Notes under the pieces: model-generated | The model's database searches: none | Seen by the model: only the letters and a program-made list of their open reading frames with translations | What the model was told of the DNA's origin: nothing | Translations under genes and position numbers: made by a program | Shown: positions 1 to 12,019 of the stretch, in pieces | How the letters are laid out: each line of letters opens with the position of its first letter | Numbering within the stretch: the first letter of the stretch is position 1 | NCBI GenBank assembly: GCA_009829735.1 | Contig: CM020619.1 | Coordinates: forward strand, 27,492,063 to 27,556,062 | Direction: 5' to 3' | Source: Pyropia yezoensis | Lineage: Eukaryota > Rhodophyta > Bangiophyceae > Bangiales > Bangiaceae | DNA: 64,000 nt

Positions 1-106
1 GGGTGAATCAGGGAAAACACGCAATGCAAGCATGGAACTATCAAGAAAAACAAGCACCCGCTCGAGCAACCCTTCTCTCCGCCTCTTCCCTCCTTGCCTC
101 CAAGTA

Positions 107-2224
107 CTACTCCCGGCGCGGACGCTGCGCCGCGGGAGCGTCCTCCAGCGCTGCCTCCGCGGCACGACGGGACCCGGCGGAAGGCGGGATGACGTAGTGC
201 GGTGGGCGAGGCGCTTCCAGGTATGACGCCATCGGAGTAGTACCGGTAGTTGCCGGGCGCTCCCGCTCATCCAGATATGCCTGTCGGCCCCCCTGGAAGC
301 CAGTGAAGGTCTCTGACCACTGCTGAGCCAAGCCATGCCGCGTCAAAGTCGCCAGAAGTTCGCCAACCACCGGGCTGTCCGACATCTGGCCGCTGTCCGC
401 GCAAGCAAAAGCCCAGTCAACCACGTTGTTCAAGACGCTGGCGTAAGTGCCCAGCACCAGAGAGGACCCGGCGCCTTCGACTTGCACCGGAAGACGACCC
501 AACTGGTCTTCAATCATGCCAACGTCATACTGGTCGCACGTCGGGCCACCTTGGTTCAGGTACCAGTCAGGCACCCGGAAGCGGGTAAGGCGCAGAGTCG
601 GCGCCGGAATCTCGAACCGCCCCGAGGATTCCACTACTGTACGGTCCACAATAGCCCCAGAAACCGGAGTCCCCAACTCGAGAGGAGGCACAGGGCCGCC
701 GACAGTTGAAGAAGGCGCCCGAGGCAGGACGGCCGGAGTAGTCGGCGACCGAACGGCCACGCCAAGACTCGCTGCAGACAAGCGCGGAGCCGGAGGAGCT
801 TGAAGCACCGGCTCAGCCGGAGAAGGGCGCAAACGTGCCGGCGACGGTTCAGGCAAGGCCACCGGGGCGACAGGTACAACAGAAGAAAGCGGGGCCGCCG
901 CAGACGCCCGACCGACCGCCGCGGCCCATCCCGACTCTTGTACCGGCTGCCCAGTTGGCAGGAGATCAAGAGCAACCGGAGCAGGAAAGCTGCCTAGCTG
1001 CGGCCGCGCCGGAAGCGGCGGCGCCATCTGCACCTTAGCCGGAAAAGACTGGTAGACCACCTGCACCCAACCTGAGCCATCCCGGCGCGGGCTGTTCAGC
1101 TCGGCGATCGCGTTCAAGAAGCTCCGGTCATGCACCGGCAGCCGACGCCGGAAGTCAATCATCGCCATGAAGAGCTCCTTGTACTCCTCGTCCTGGCTGC
1201 ACGGGAAGTCGACGGTCAACTTGTCGACGATCCAGACCATCAGGAGGTCGGGGAGGAACCAAAGCCGGTTGGACACCAAGACCTCGTGGAGCCAATGGTT
1301 GGCCGCCAAGACCGTCATCTCGGAGGTGTACATCATGCACGGGATCGAGTGGAAGAAGCCCTTGATCGGCGCCTGGGTCAAGGCATCCAGGAAGTACCAG
1401 GTGAAAGGGATGCTGGATGGAGCAAGCCCGACCGGGATCTCGACTTCCTGCTGCTGCGGGATGACCTTGGGGTAGTACGCCGCCCGGTTGGCCTTGTCCA
1501 GCTTCAAGAACTCTTGATGGTTGCAGCTCACGATGAAATCACTCTGACGCCCGCGTCGCTCGCCCTGCTCCCGCGCCGGCGACAACTTGAAATACTTCCG
1601 GGTCAGGAAGGGCGGCTCCAGAGCGACCATGCTCGGACGGGGATCACAGTTCAAGCTCCCCGACCACTTGAGCGCCTCGTCCCAGACCTTGAGCGCCCGG
1701 TGGAAGTACCCTACCTCCTCTGGCCACCGGAGAACGGACGCAGACACACGACGCTCGGTCAAGGGTAGATCCAGGACCAGCGCGAAGGGGAGATCCTCCA
1801 GGCGAGCAACCCAAGAGGAACCCGAAAAGCTCTGGGAGCGGTCTTGTGCCAGGCGCATCTGGTCCGCTGCATGGAGACGAGTCTTGTCCATCGCCGTCAA
1901 GACTCCACTCTGGACTTCCTTGCGCCAGATGGCCAGGCAATCCTGCTGGCACTGGGCCGCGCTGGCGTTGCCAACCACCGTGAAGTAGCGCCGGCCCGCC
2001 AGAGGATCCTGCCCCAGAAGCATCTCCGGGAGACCCACCGGGGGGGTCTCGACCGGGTGTAACGCAGAAGCCGGGGGAGCTCGATCCGCCCCCGCCGTGG
2101 CGACCGACACTGGCACCGACACCCGAGGAGCCGGAGGCAGGAGAGGGGCGCGACTCCCCGAGTTCTCCTCCGCAACACTCGCCGCCGGAACCACGGGCCC
2201 AGCTTGGATCTCGGAACTGGACAT
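107..2224 (-). CDS. Antisense accessory ORF (aORF) of family C retroelement
   Basis: An intact frame of 705 codons, starting at the ATG of MSSSEIQ at 2224; the frame is open a little further up but has no earlier ATG. The first third is Pro/Ala/Val-rich. The central part (about residues 70-380) looks like a folded domain, with the motif AAYYPK, a hydrophobic helical stretch and RLWFLP. The last third is again Pro/Ala-rich and ends in a basic tail. A second copy at 30542-31345 is very similar, and the family B aORF (34826-36769) shares the YYPK and hydrophobic blocks. It sits between the expected pol and the 3' LTR in antisense orientation. Function unknown; it loosely resembles the extra antisense ORFs of some plant gypsy elements. 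It is not gag: there is no zinc knuckle and the orientation is wrong. Confidence 0.7.
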   Translation of the reverse strand: MSSSEIQAGPVVPAASVAEENSGSRAPLLPPAPRVSVPVSVATAGADRAPPASALHPVETPPVGLPEMLLGQDPLAGRRYFTVVGNASAAQCQQDCLAIWRKEVQSGVLTAMDKTRLHAADQMRLAQDRSQSFSGSSWVARLEDLPFALVLDLPLTERRVSASVLRWPEEVGYFHRALKVWDEALKWSGSLNCDPRPSMVALEPPFLTRKYFKLSPAREQGERRGRQSDFIVSCNHQEFLKLDKANRAAYYPKVIPQQQEVEIPVGLAPSSIPFTWYFLDALTQAPIKGFFHSIPCMMYTSEMTVLAANHWLHEVLVSNRLWFLPDLLMVWIVDKLTVDFPCSQDEEYKELFMAMIDFRRRLPVHDRSFLNAIAELNSPRRDGSGWVQVVYQSFPAKVQMAPPLPARPQLGSFPAPVALDLLPTGQPVQESGWAAAVGRASAAAPLSSVVPVAPVALPEPSPARLRPSPAEPVLQAPPAPRLSAASLGVAVRSPTTPAVLPRAPSSTVGGPVPPLELGTPVSGAIVDRTVVESSGRFEIPAPTLRLTRFRVPDWYLNQGGPTCDQYDVGMIEDQLGRLPVQVEGAGSSLVLGTYASVLNNVVDWAFACADSGQMSDSPVVGELLATLTRHGLAQQWSETFTGFQGGRQAYLDERERPATTGTTPMASYLEAPRPPHYVIPPSAGSRRAAEAALEDAPAAQRPRRE

Positions 2225-2722
2225 GACGTCCAGAATCCGGGGGAACGAGAGGGCCAAGGTGAAGGAGAAGGGGGGGGGGGGCGGGATCGAAGCAGGTGAT
2301 CGTGACCGGGGTGTAGACGCTCGACCTCGGCACCGGTGTGGATGTGCTCGAGGCTGTGCGCGGTGGCACCTGGTTCGGCCCGAGGACGAGCCGGACTGGG
2401 GAAGAAGCTATGTAGCATCCCTGGCCCCGACTTGGCGCCGACCCGAGACTGCAACCAGAGGGCACCAGGTGCCAGAAAATGCCCGCCGTGTGGTGATGGT
2501 TGGCGGCCGTGGCCCGTGCCCGGCACTGGGATGCGGTGGACTACGCTATCCACACGTGAGAGAGGGATTTCCGATGGGCTTTTACATACTTGTGAGGGAC
2601 TTGATCTGGGAGAATTTGAGTGTGAGATTAGTGAGTGGGAATAGAATTAGTAGTGATAGTGGCCCCCGACCTGACGAGGTTAGACTTGGGTCGGGGCCAC
2701 TCGGGGGTAGGGGGGGGCTACC
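2225..2722. other. Leader between aORF and 3' LTR of C1
   Basis: No ORF here is conserved. It contains a G-run near 2270-2282 and ends in a polypurine tract of about eight G (near 2710-2718). A matching leader flanks the second copy (30048-30541), so this is part of the element and probably the 5' leader of the antisense transcript plus the plus-strand priming site. Confidence 0.5.
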
Positions 2723-2979
2723 TGGCCAACGTGCCGAGGCTCCCCCAGATGCACGTTAAGAGGGACAGCGAGGCGCCCTTGGCCCGCGCCCTCAGGAAAA
2801 AGACAACTGCGCGTTTGCTTTCCTCTTCCCCGTGTGCACTACCGTGCGTATCTGTTTGCTCTGCGAGCAGGCACGTGAGGCAACAGGCATACCACTCTCG
2901 TAGTTCCCTTTTCTGTGTTACCTGTCCATTTCCTCCGAGGGATATTGACACGTGTCTGAGAGGATCGAATTTTATACCA
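2723..2979 (+). repeat. 3' LTR, family C (257 bp)
   Basis: Begins TGGCCAACGTG and ends TTTTATACCA, giving TG...CA termini. An inverted copy of the same length lies at 29791-30047. Both are preceded, in element sense, by a G-rich polypurine tract. The end contains a TATA-like TTTTATACC. Confidence 0.75.
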
Positions 2980-4598
2980 CATCTAGCGCCGCTGCGGCTG
3001 CGGGTCCCGAGACCCCCGCACGAGTGGCCCCCCCAGCCGGCCCGACGCCACGCCCCCCCGCGGCGGGGACCTGTGCGAGCCTGGAAGCGATCCCCAGGTG
3101 GGCGCCGGCGGCCCTGTGCACCGCCGTCGCGGCGGCCTGGCCGACGGAGGCCACGCGCACCTCCGGGGCCTCTTTCGGGGAGTTATTCTCTGGTGTGGCC
3201 CACCCCGAGGACCACGGGGAGCAGCCGCGCCAACTGGCGGCCTTTGTACGCCTCACGGAGGCCTAGGGCTATCGTCGGCTCGCGGAGCCCAACCTGTCAA
3301 ATATTTGGGGGCCTTTCCCGAAAGGTCGCGCGCCGGCGTCCTGCGCTGCCCTCTCCGGATCCACGAACCCGCGGCTGCTGTCCTCCCCTAACCCCCAGGG
3401 TACCGAGCTCTCCGTCGTCGCGGATGATGCCGACGCGGCTTGAGTGCGGGACGCCGGGCAGCGGCTGGCGACGCTGCGACCCCACGCCCTGTCTGACCAG
3501 GACGTCTCGCTGGACGCCTTCCTTGGGACAGGCCCGTACGTGGACCCGGCACCGCGCAAGTTGGACGCGGAGTCGAAGGCGGGGCGCCGCGATCGGGTTC
3601 GCGGCTTCCTGATCCCGGCGGCCCGAGAGGGGCACGGCCTCGCGCTGCTGTCGATGCGCCGGACGGGGGCTCACGATCGGCTCTAATTGGAAGCCCCAGG
3701 GGTCTGGCCACAGGAGTTCTTAGCCCCGTGACACTTCGCTTTGTTCCTGCCGCCCGTCTTCGCCCACTCCCACGGCCGTCTGGCCGATGCCTTTCGCCAG
3801 CAGTCGCCGCTCAACGGTGTCGTGCGCCTGAAGACCGCCCGGGCCCAGCTCGCGTACTGGGAGTATGCCCCCCGTACCCTCGGGCGGCTGTACCAGCTGG
3901 CCCCCGTTGCCCGCCGGGCCCTAGTACGCTTCACCCAAGCCACCTTGGCGCAGGAAGACACGCAGATGGCCACAATCTTGGATCAGCTGTGGCACGCCAA
4001 GGGGCTCGTGCCTTGGGCCCTGGTGCGGGACCTCCTGCCCTAAACCGACGGCAATCGGGTGCCCCCGATGCGGGGCCCTGACGTCGGAGGCGTGCGTGAC
4101 GCCACCCGCCGGCAAGTCAGGCTCGCACGCGACCCCTCGGCTACTCACGGTTGTGCCGACTCGCAGGGGGTACTCCGCCCGTACCTCCCACCGGCAGTCC
4201 CCTGCTGGGAGGGCATCGCGGCCCTCTAGACGGTGCCGGCGGAGGACCCGACGGAGGCGGGGGGTGATTGGCCGGCGAGGCCGGGGGATCCCCCCCAGGT
4301 GGCCGGTACACGGCTTCGGTCGCCGTGATCGGGCAGTCGGTACGGCCCTGCCCCGGGGCAGAGTATGGGTCCCAGCGGGTATGGTCCCTGCTCGGGCGGA
4401 GTTACCCCCTTCATGCCGGTCGTGGACCGTGGGTGTGGCAAGACGGTGCCCCGGTTGAACGGGGGCCGTAACACAAGAGGAGGCGTGAAACCGTGTAGTG
4501 CAGGTGGCGTCCTGTCAAGATCTGACTGTACTTTCGCTTGGGCCTTCCCGAGCGGGAGGGGGCACCGCGGGGGATTTGGTCGGACGCCTTGGTGCTAG
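2980..4598 (+). pseudogene. Degraded long reading frame, unrecognised
   Basis: One reading frame (codons starting at positions divisible by 3) stays protein-like from just after the LTR to about 4598 but is cut by several stops, for example at 3264-3266, before 3444, after 3686 and at 4041-4043. Best preserved is 3741-4043, about 100 residues rich in Leu, Ala and Arg with a run ending LVPWALVRDLLP. There is no zinc knuckle, protease or RT motif. The Ala/Pro-rich N-terminal part and the position next to an LTR suggest an old retroelement gag-like ORF, but a decayed host gene is equally possible. Confidence 0.35.
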
Positions 4599-4610
4599 GC
4601 GCCCGACCTA

Positions 4611-6385
4611 TTAGCTTCCCGACCCGGCTTGCTCTTCACTGCTTCCTTCGGTGACAGAGTTGACCGGTCCGGGTGAGCCGCGCTCTCGCCGTGGCCGCCT
4701 CGGTTCCGGGCAGTCGGCTTGGCAGTGTCCGTACTTGTTGCAGTTGTAATACAGGTCGGTTGGTTCCGCTGCCCTTCGCAGCGAGGGCGACCGCGACCTG
4801 GATACGCCCTCGTTCTCTGCTCTGGCGAAGCGTGGGGGTGGCTGCTCCGTCACGGCCGCAATTGTCCGCGTCGGGGCGGCGTAGTAGGCCGAAATGGCGT
4901 CGTCGTGTGACGGACGCTACGTCGTACGTCGATCTTGATTTTCTGCACGCTTTCCCAGTAGATTTGGGCAGCAGTCGTTACTTGAGGCAGTGTAGCGTTG
5001 ATCATTGTCATCTGGAATGTCTTCACGTGGGCCTTCACGGAGGGGCAAGTCCTTCCACGAACGCGTTGGTGATGTCTTCCGCTCGGAAGATACCGTCAAG
5101 ACGGCTGCAGTACTTCTCGATGCGGCTACAGAAAGCGCGTGGCGACTCTTCGCGCTCTTGAACGGCCTTGATTAATTCCGCGTACCCTGCCGTCCAGAGG
5201 CCCTGGGACGCGTACTTCTGGAGAAGCCAGTTCACGCGCTCCCCATGGGTATTGATGGCGTAGCGTTGCCCGTTCCCTCAGGAGGCCACTGCGGAGGCGA
5301 ACGACGTCTTCGCCTCACCGGCCAGTCGGTAGCCCAACAGGGTAAGGGATTGCCCGTGGGCGACCGCGCAAGTATCGATTTCCCGCTTGAAGGTTGATAA
5401 GAATGTGAAGACGGCCAGCGGGTCCTTGCCCGTAAAAGGAGCTTGGCCTTGGAAGCAGCCGTTCATGGCCTGGTTGGTCTTGTACGTCCTGCCCACCACC
5501 TTGGGTGGGTAGGCAAGGCTAGTGTCCCTGGGAAAGAATGTCTTGTACTTCAGGAGGTTCTTAACCAGTCGGTTGGTGGTGTGGATCGCAAACCGGTGGA
5601 GATAGACCTCGTGGGTCACTCGGATAGGTACTGGGCGCCTGCGTAGGCGGGACCGCCTGACCGGCAACAGAGGCGGGGCTTCCTCTTCGGAGGAACACTC
5701 TGAGTCGGACGACGATGAGGAGTCATCGTCCGGCGAAGAGGGGGGGGTCGGGTTCGGGGTGTGAAGGGGCAAACGAACCCTCGCTCTCGCTGCTCCCTCC
5801 TCGGTAGATTCCTCGGCCGACGGGTCCGACGTCGTGGAGGGTGACTGTTGGGTCACCCGTACCTTGCGACCTCGGGGATGGGTCGCTCGCGAGGTCACCT
5901 CGGAGGCGACTCCACTTTCCTCGCTTGACGAGTAAAGCTCGAGAAGCATTTGCACCATGGCGAGGATGTCCCCGCGGCTCGTTTTGGGTTTGCGCTATTT
6001 CGCAGGCAGCTTCGCTTTGGCCTTGCGCATGCTGCGGATTGTCCGCTTGCGCGGTGAAAGCCCGCAGGGCCGCAAGTCGGTCTTGCTGCCTCTGCAACAG
6101 CTTATGTGGCTGCTTGGTGGACGACTTCTCGCTGTCGAGGGCCGCCTCGAGCTCCGAGAGGGCGGACTCGTAAGTGGAGATCCTGCCGGCGCCGGGTTGG
6201 TCGTCTATCGTCGGCGAAGCAGCCGACACCGCACCCCGAGGAGGGGCCGGTGGAACTGATCCGGGCCCCCCATCCGGGGGGTCAGGTCCGGAGTCTGAAT
6301 GATTGGGTTCGTGGGTATCCCCTGGGGCCGAGGCAGTTCCTTGTGAACGGTCGGGGTCTTGGCTCGAATGTGAGGAACCACCCAC
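4611..6385 (-). pseudogene. Degraded Ty3/gypsy gag (element D)
   Basis: Pieces of one gag lie in changing minus-strand frames. The N-terminal part (6385 to about 5940) is acidic and Pro-rich. The capsid-like core (5958-5035) contains a segment KDPLAVFTFLSTFKREIDT and later a stretch RAFCSRIEKYCSRLDG, interrupted by a stop at 5276-5278. A C-terminal piece (4853-4611) carries a zinc-knuckle remnant NCNKYGHCQADC whose first cysteine is replaced by tyrosine. At least two frameshifts and one nonsense codon make it non-functional. No LTR could be assigned to it. It is not closely related to the gags of family A or B. Confidence 0.6.
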
Positions 6386-8397
6386 ACTTGGGCAGCCCTC
6401 AACGTACTCGTGATGGTGTCAGCGACCCGTGCCAGCCAATAGGGCGACAGGGTGCGGGGAAGAGGATGGAGGTGGTGACGGTGGTGGGTCTGGGGAAGAG
6501 GACGGCGCGACGTCGGTGGTGATCGAGAGGGTTCAAAGGGTGAATGTCGTCTTTGGTCTGTGTCTGTGGTTGCCCTTCCGATCTCCCCCGGTGGCGCCGA
6601 CACTCACGCACTATATACTCGCGTCGGGGCACCCGAGGTGCCCCAAAGCATGCGTTTCCCCGTCGCTCCACCGGTAGGCACAAAACGGCCCAAAAACAAA
6701 GCATGGCTCTCAGAACAAAGCATGGGCGGGCGTGCGCACTAAAGGAGTGCAGCCCCAGTTTGCCCCAAACGAAGGGGTCCGGCGTGCGGCGCCTAGGGCG
6801 CCGCCCCAGCCGGCTCCAGACGCCAGTCGGCCCGAAGGTCCGAGAGGCGTGTAAGCACGATTCGATCGAGTCGGCCGAATCGGCCAGCCGGCTAGCCAGT
6901 CACATCGCTGCAATGCTGCAGCGAGGACATTTTAACGGACTCGCCAGCTGTGGCAGATGTGGCTCGTCATGGGTGCTGACGGTGGCGCCTTTCGACAGGC
7001 CATGATGGGCTGTCGATGGCTGCTGTCGTGCGGCCGGCAGACACCGTGAGACAGCGGCTGACTCATCTTGCGTCTGGAAGGTACACCGCGTCATGCCCCA
7101 CAATACAAGGAGTTGATCCATGTTGCCAGGAGTTGATTCGGCAGGATCTGTAAGGAGAGGTCCCAGATATTATCCCTTAAGTATTAGGCATGGGATTAGG
7201 GGGGAAATCCTTACATCGAACCTGGATCACGAGAAGGCTGGATGGGCCTGTCGCCGTCACTAGCGGGGGTGCCCATTCGGCGCACTCCCCCCGGCGGAAC
7301 ATAGTCGGCTCGAAGCTTGCCCTTGCTCCGGGTCCACATGCGAGCTGCCGGGTTCATTGACTTGTTTCTGGGACCGAAGAAGTGGGGGAGGGGCAGCCTA
7401 ACAGCTTGCCGCTCCTGCTATTTGCGGGTAAGTAGTTCTTATCCTTGGGTGATCAGGGTCCCGCTACACCGTCGTGCCCAGCTACCCAATTTCCCCCCTC
7501 CCCCCGCTCTAGCCGCCACAACGAAAGGGTACCCTGTCCCGCGCCAAGCAGTCATGGCGCAGGCCAAACGCGGTCCGGACTGTGTAGCCGGCGGGTGGGT
7601 CGCATCGTGGAGGGCGGACTAAACAGGAGGAGCATGCAGGCGGGGGGGGAACGGACTGCGTGCCAAGGGCGGACGAGCCGAAAAGAGCATGTGGGGGAGG
7701 TGGGCGGAACAAGATAGCAACACCCACGTGATTGACAATAACTGGGCGGCTGCTGGTCTTGATCTTGGTACGCATGAGGAAAAGTTGTACGCTTGACATA
7801 CCCTGGTACAAACTGACGCTACGAGCAATCAAATAAGGCCATGAATCAGCGTCGTCGTGCCAGCTTGCGAATGTGAGCGACAATTCGAGACCCGCGTGAA
7901 AGAGCATACTTTTGGCACTAAACTATATTCCATGACATTCTGCGAGCTTGCTCTCAAAAATGCTGTAAATAGAGTTCCGCAAGTGTACTCTTTGGAAACT
8001 GGGTGGGAGTAAATGCTTACGAAGGGCGCAGAGCAGTCAAATGAGATCTGTTCAGCTTGTATGCTTCCTAGAAACGATGACAATTACGCAATTGCCGCAC
8101 TCTTAATTGTTCGAGAGCGTACCCGGCGGCAGTACGTTCGCGTGTGATCCTTCAGCGTATATTTGAACGCTAAGTGTGCGCGTTTGCATACCAGGTACTG
8201 CTAAAGATTTTTAGAGCTTATGCTTTTATACGCCCAAAAAGAGACGCGCGCCGTCAGCCGCAGTCATCCGCCCCCTCTGCAGCCCCCCGCTGTCGCCTCT
8301 CTCTCTGCCGTCCTCCTCCGTCGCCCCTCGCTTCCATCACCCTCTGCTGCTCCCCTCTGCCCCCACCTTCTGCTGTTTCCCTTTACTGCCTTTCTCT
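6386..8397. other. Intergenic, no gene supported
   Basis: Short ORFs on both strands show no domain or conserved counterpart in the window. 7720-8200 is more AT-rich than its surroundings. I see no inverted or direct repeat that would define an element. Confidence 0.4.
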
Positions 8398-8482
8398 GCC
8401 GCCTCCCGCTGCCGCCTCCCGCTGCCGCCTCCCGCTGCCGCCTCCCGCTGCCGCCTCCCGCTGCCGCCTCCCGCTGCCGCCT
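8398..8482 (+). repeat. 13-bp tandem repeat, about 6.5 copies
   Basis: The unit GCTGCCGCCTCCC is repeated almost perfectly. It lies inside a longer pyrimidine-rich CTGCCGC-type low-complexity tract (about 8260-8850). The open frames across it are repeat artefacts. Confidence 0.8.
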
Positions 8483-11198
8483 CTCTCGGTTGTCCCTCTC
8501 TGTTGCCCCCCTCTGCCACCCCCCCGCTGCCGCCCCCCGCCGCCGTCCCCCGCTGCTGTCCTCCGCTGCCGCCCCCTGCTGCCGGCTGTCACTGCCATCC
8601 TTCGCTGCCACGTTCCTCTGTCTTGCGGCCTTTCTCTGTCGCCCCACTCTGACGACCCCCGCAGCCACCGCTAACTTGCGCCGCTTACTGCCGCTTCCCA
8701 CTGCCGCCTGCCACTGCCACCTCCTACTTCCACCACGCTTTGCCACCTCTCCCTCCCACTTCCAGGTGCCGCCTCCCTCTACCGTCCTCCACCGCTGCCC
8801 CCCGCTGCCGCTCCCAGCTGCCAACCTCCGCTGCCGTCTTCCGCTGCCGGGGAGTGCTGAGCGAGGAGAGTGGCACAGAGTACCGCGGCGTCGTCGCCGC
8901 CGCCGCGGCCGCAGTCGACGATGTTGGCGGCCGCTCGCCCAGCCGAGCGGGAGCTGGAGGCGGCGCCATTAGCGCCGCCCCTACTCCCGCCCCCGACGCT
9001 GGCGGCGGCGACTGGCGGCGGCGGCGGGGGTGGCAGCGGCGGTTGCGCCTTAACCACCGACCCCGCACGGGTCCTTCTCCGGTAGGCGGTTGTTGGCGCC
9101 ACGGCGGCGGTGGCGGTGGCGGCGCGGGGGGAATTCGCCTCCTTCCAGTCGCTGGTCGGGTCGGTGGGTACTCGCGCACGCGTGTTTCGGCCGGGTGGGG
9201 GGGCAAGGGGGCACACACACACCAGCTCCTTGGGAGTGGGGGGTGGGAGGGAAGGGGTAGGGAGGGGGGGGGGGGGCTGGTGTCAGGTGCTCCCCTCTCT
9301 GTCTGCGATGCAGCACGGTGGTGACCAGGCGTCTCGGCGGCTCGGATAGATGTCACTGATCGCTGCGATGGTTCTCTGCGTGGTGCCCCCCCCCGCGGTC
9401 CCCCAACAATAGACTGCAACGGTGAAGCTGTTGGCGGCCGCGGTGGCTGCCAGCCGCGGCGGCGGAGTGCGCGGCTGGCCAGGGGGGGCAGGGGGGACGT
9501 GACACGCCAGGTCGGAAGGGGGAGAAACGGAAGTCGTTCTCGCGTGGACTTGCGAGGCGCTCACAGCGGAGCAGCGGTCGGGCTCTGTACGCAGTGGTGC
9601 GGGTGCTCGAAGACTGTTTCCTGGGTACTTTTTTGCGGTGAGTGGCTGCTGTTGATGGGGGGACAGGAAGGGGCTGTCATTGACGATGGCATGGGGATGC
9701 CTGTGAAGGGAAGGGGTGTGTCAGGGGGGGAAGAAGACGGTGCCGGTGCAGCACTGACTCCGACTAACGTGCTTTGCGGCCGCCACGCGGCTTGAACCTC
9801 GCTCGTCTTGGCGGCGGTGTGGTGCTGCTGGCCTGTCTGGTTGCGCAGGTGGCTCAACTACCGACACCATTGGCAGTGGCGGTGGAAGCCCACCCGCACC
9901 GTCGGCAACGCTCCCGCCGGCAGCGGCGACAGCGGGAGCAGCGGCGGCGGCAGCGGCGGCGGCGGCACACCCGTTAACAGCACCGCTACCTTTACCTTTT
10001 CGCTCCCCCGCCGCGTCCTTCGTCGAGTTGTTCTCCTCGCGACGCGGCTGCCAGGTGGTCCGTATTTGTGTCATGGAGCGTGGACGCCGCCAGCCCGGCG
10101 CTGGCAGCCCTCATCCAAGAGTACCACATGAATGGGTAGGAGGGCAGGGCGGACCACCCGGTGAAGAACCCTTCGTTGTTGCCCGCCATGCCACCGTTGC
10201 CGGTGGACGCCTGGACGGGGGGTTACCCGGGGCAGGCAGAGGCTGAAGCGGGGGTCGGCACCGTCAGCGTGGTGGCGTGAGTGGGAGGGGGGGACGTCGG
10301 GGGCCGAGGTGGACGCGGATCCCACCCCGATGACCGGTGGGGCCATTGCTGGCGGCGGCGACGGCAACGGCGGCGGCATCGGCGGGGCAGCTGCAGCGCC
10401 AGCAAGGACCGCCAGCTGATGTCGTCGACTGTGACAGAGCGCGTGCACTGGGCACCTTCCGGTGGTGGCTACGGCGCCGGTACTGACCGTGTGGTGGACC
10501 TGGGGTGGAAGAGGCAATGGCGGAGCGGGTCGCGCGGCGTGGCGCAGCGCGTGTGACTGCCCGCTACGGGGTGGCACGGTAGCTTTGCCGTGTACATGCT
10601 GTCCAACTCGTGTGGCTTGTATTGATGGGGGTCTGATGTAGTGGTTCGTGCGGTGCGTGCTGTGCCCTGCGTTCTTCCCCTTGTTTTTACTGTGTGTGCC
10701 TCGCGAGGCGGGGAAGGGAGTTGAGACACCACCTGTGTCCCTGGTCGGCCTGGTGGTGGAGAGCCGCTGCGGCGGTGTGAGATGAACGCGTGGGATGGAG
10801 GGCACTGGTTTTGGTGAGCGGGGTGATATTGACTTGTATTGCTCATGGCGACTGAGGTGACCATGGGTAAATTGGGAGGGCAGATAGGCTCTCCGAGCCG
10901 CCCCTTAGCCGCTCTGCTGCCAGCACACGGGCGCATATCTATTTCGCCGCCGCCGCCGTCCCCATCGTGGCAGACCGGCGCATCTGCCAAGCGGTACCAG
11001 TGCACAACATGAAATGAAAAAAACGAGAACGGAAACAGTGGGCTTCCCTGCCGTGCCAGGCCACTGCCGTGCCTGCGGCAGTATGTCCCCACGACAGATC
11101 GCCGCCAGACTGACTGGAGCGACCTGCCACAGGTAGCTATCGTTCTGCCCTACAACGTGTGCACCCCACCCCCCCCCATACCCCCTCACCCCACCCAC
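8483..11198. other. GC-rich low-complexity region, no gene supported
   Basis: Contains CTGCCGC-type tracts, GGCGGC triplet runs (about 8990-9120 and 9890-9970), long G-runs near 9260-9275 and CA-type repeats near 9210. Open frames exist on both strands but consist of Ala, Gly, Pro or Arg runs and overlap each other, as expected for high-GC simple sequence. Exons of a host gene could be hidden here, but nothing distinguishes them. Confidence 0.4.
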
Positions 11199-11970
11199 TC
11201 ACACTATGTGTGCTTCCACCGCATACAGCGGGTCCCCCCCCCCTGGGGCGACAGGTCCACCGACCGCAACCCCCCAAAAACCCCCCCCCCCCCCCCCGCG
11301 TAGTGCAAAACCGCTCCCACCAGGTAAATGTGGTCGGCGTCACCGCCGGCAGAGCAGGCCGCAACAGGTTTGGACCCAAACGAGCGGTTGCTAAAAGTGG
11401 CGGCCACGACCCTCCCCGGGCGGAGAACGCGGGCAAGCTCAGCCGCCACCTCCAGCGGGCGGTTCAGATAGTCAATGCTCACAGCGCAGACAGCCACGTC
11501 GAAGGAGGCGTCGGGATAAGGGAGGCGCGGCACGGCCGCACCGGCGTTGAGGTCAAGGACGGCGTAGGTGGACGGCTGGGGGTTTGCGGCCAGCTCCTCC
11601 TCATTGAGGCCGACACCAGCCACCAGCGGCCTGGGCTTCCCTTCTGTCCCTTCCCCCGTCGCCGCCGCCGCCTCAGCCGCGGCAGTGTAGGGCGGTGGCA
11701 GGAAAGACACCCAGCTGGAACACAGATTGAGCACGTCGGGCAGCCGCCCGTCTGAGTGGCGAGCGGTAAGGCACAAAAAGAAGGCCGTCTGCGCCCGCAC
11801 CGCCGCGTCGTCCAAATTGTAGACAAAGCGGGGGAAGGCGTAAAAGGTGATGTCTTGTGCCTCATGATGCAGCGGGATTGTAACCGATAGCTTCGGCGAC
11901 CGCCGCGAGAGAGTAACACCGGAGACGGCTGCTGCGGTGGCCGCCCAGTGCGTTTGGCGGCGACAGCTGG
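11199..11970 (-). CDS. Class I SAM-dependent methyltransferase (type 11), reading frame shifted at a poly-G run
   Basis: Resembles a conserved algal, plant and cyanobacterial methyltransferase family. Landmarks in order: an N-terminal block FYAFPRFVYNLDDAAV, the DVLNLCSSWVSFLP motif, VAGVGLNEEEL, the VLDLN acidic strand end, SFDVAVCAVSIDYL, and ARVLRPGRVV followed by FSNRSF. The substrate is unknown. No in-frame ATG lies between the upstream stop (near 11970) and the first conserved block, so the start is missing or in another exon. At the 3' end a run of ten G (11234-11243 on the plus strand) puts the frame into a short tail ending at 11204; one base of shift gives DPLYAVEAHIV and a stop at 11199-11201, which fits the family better. 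So either a homopolymer sequencing error or a damaged gene. The Crinkler-like ORF ends about 50 bases upstream on the same strand. Confidence 0.7.
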
Positions 11971-12019
11971 GGCATCAGTGGCGGCGGCAGCACTGGTGGC
12001 GGAGGAAGCGGTGGTGGCA

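Larger units (their letters stand above)
1..2979 (+). mobile_element. Family C LTR retrotransposon C1, 3' part only
   Basis: Right-hand end of an element whose gag-pol would lie left of the window. Its sense strand is inferred as + because a G-rich polypurine tract (about 2702-2719) immediately precedes an LTR at 2723-2979, as at a 3' end. The only gene inside the window is the accessory ORF on the minus strand (107-2224). Bases 1-106 are CT-rich and hold no gene I can support. The target-site duplication cannot be tested because the 5' end is missing. Confidence 0.75.
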
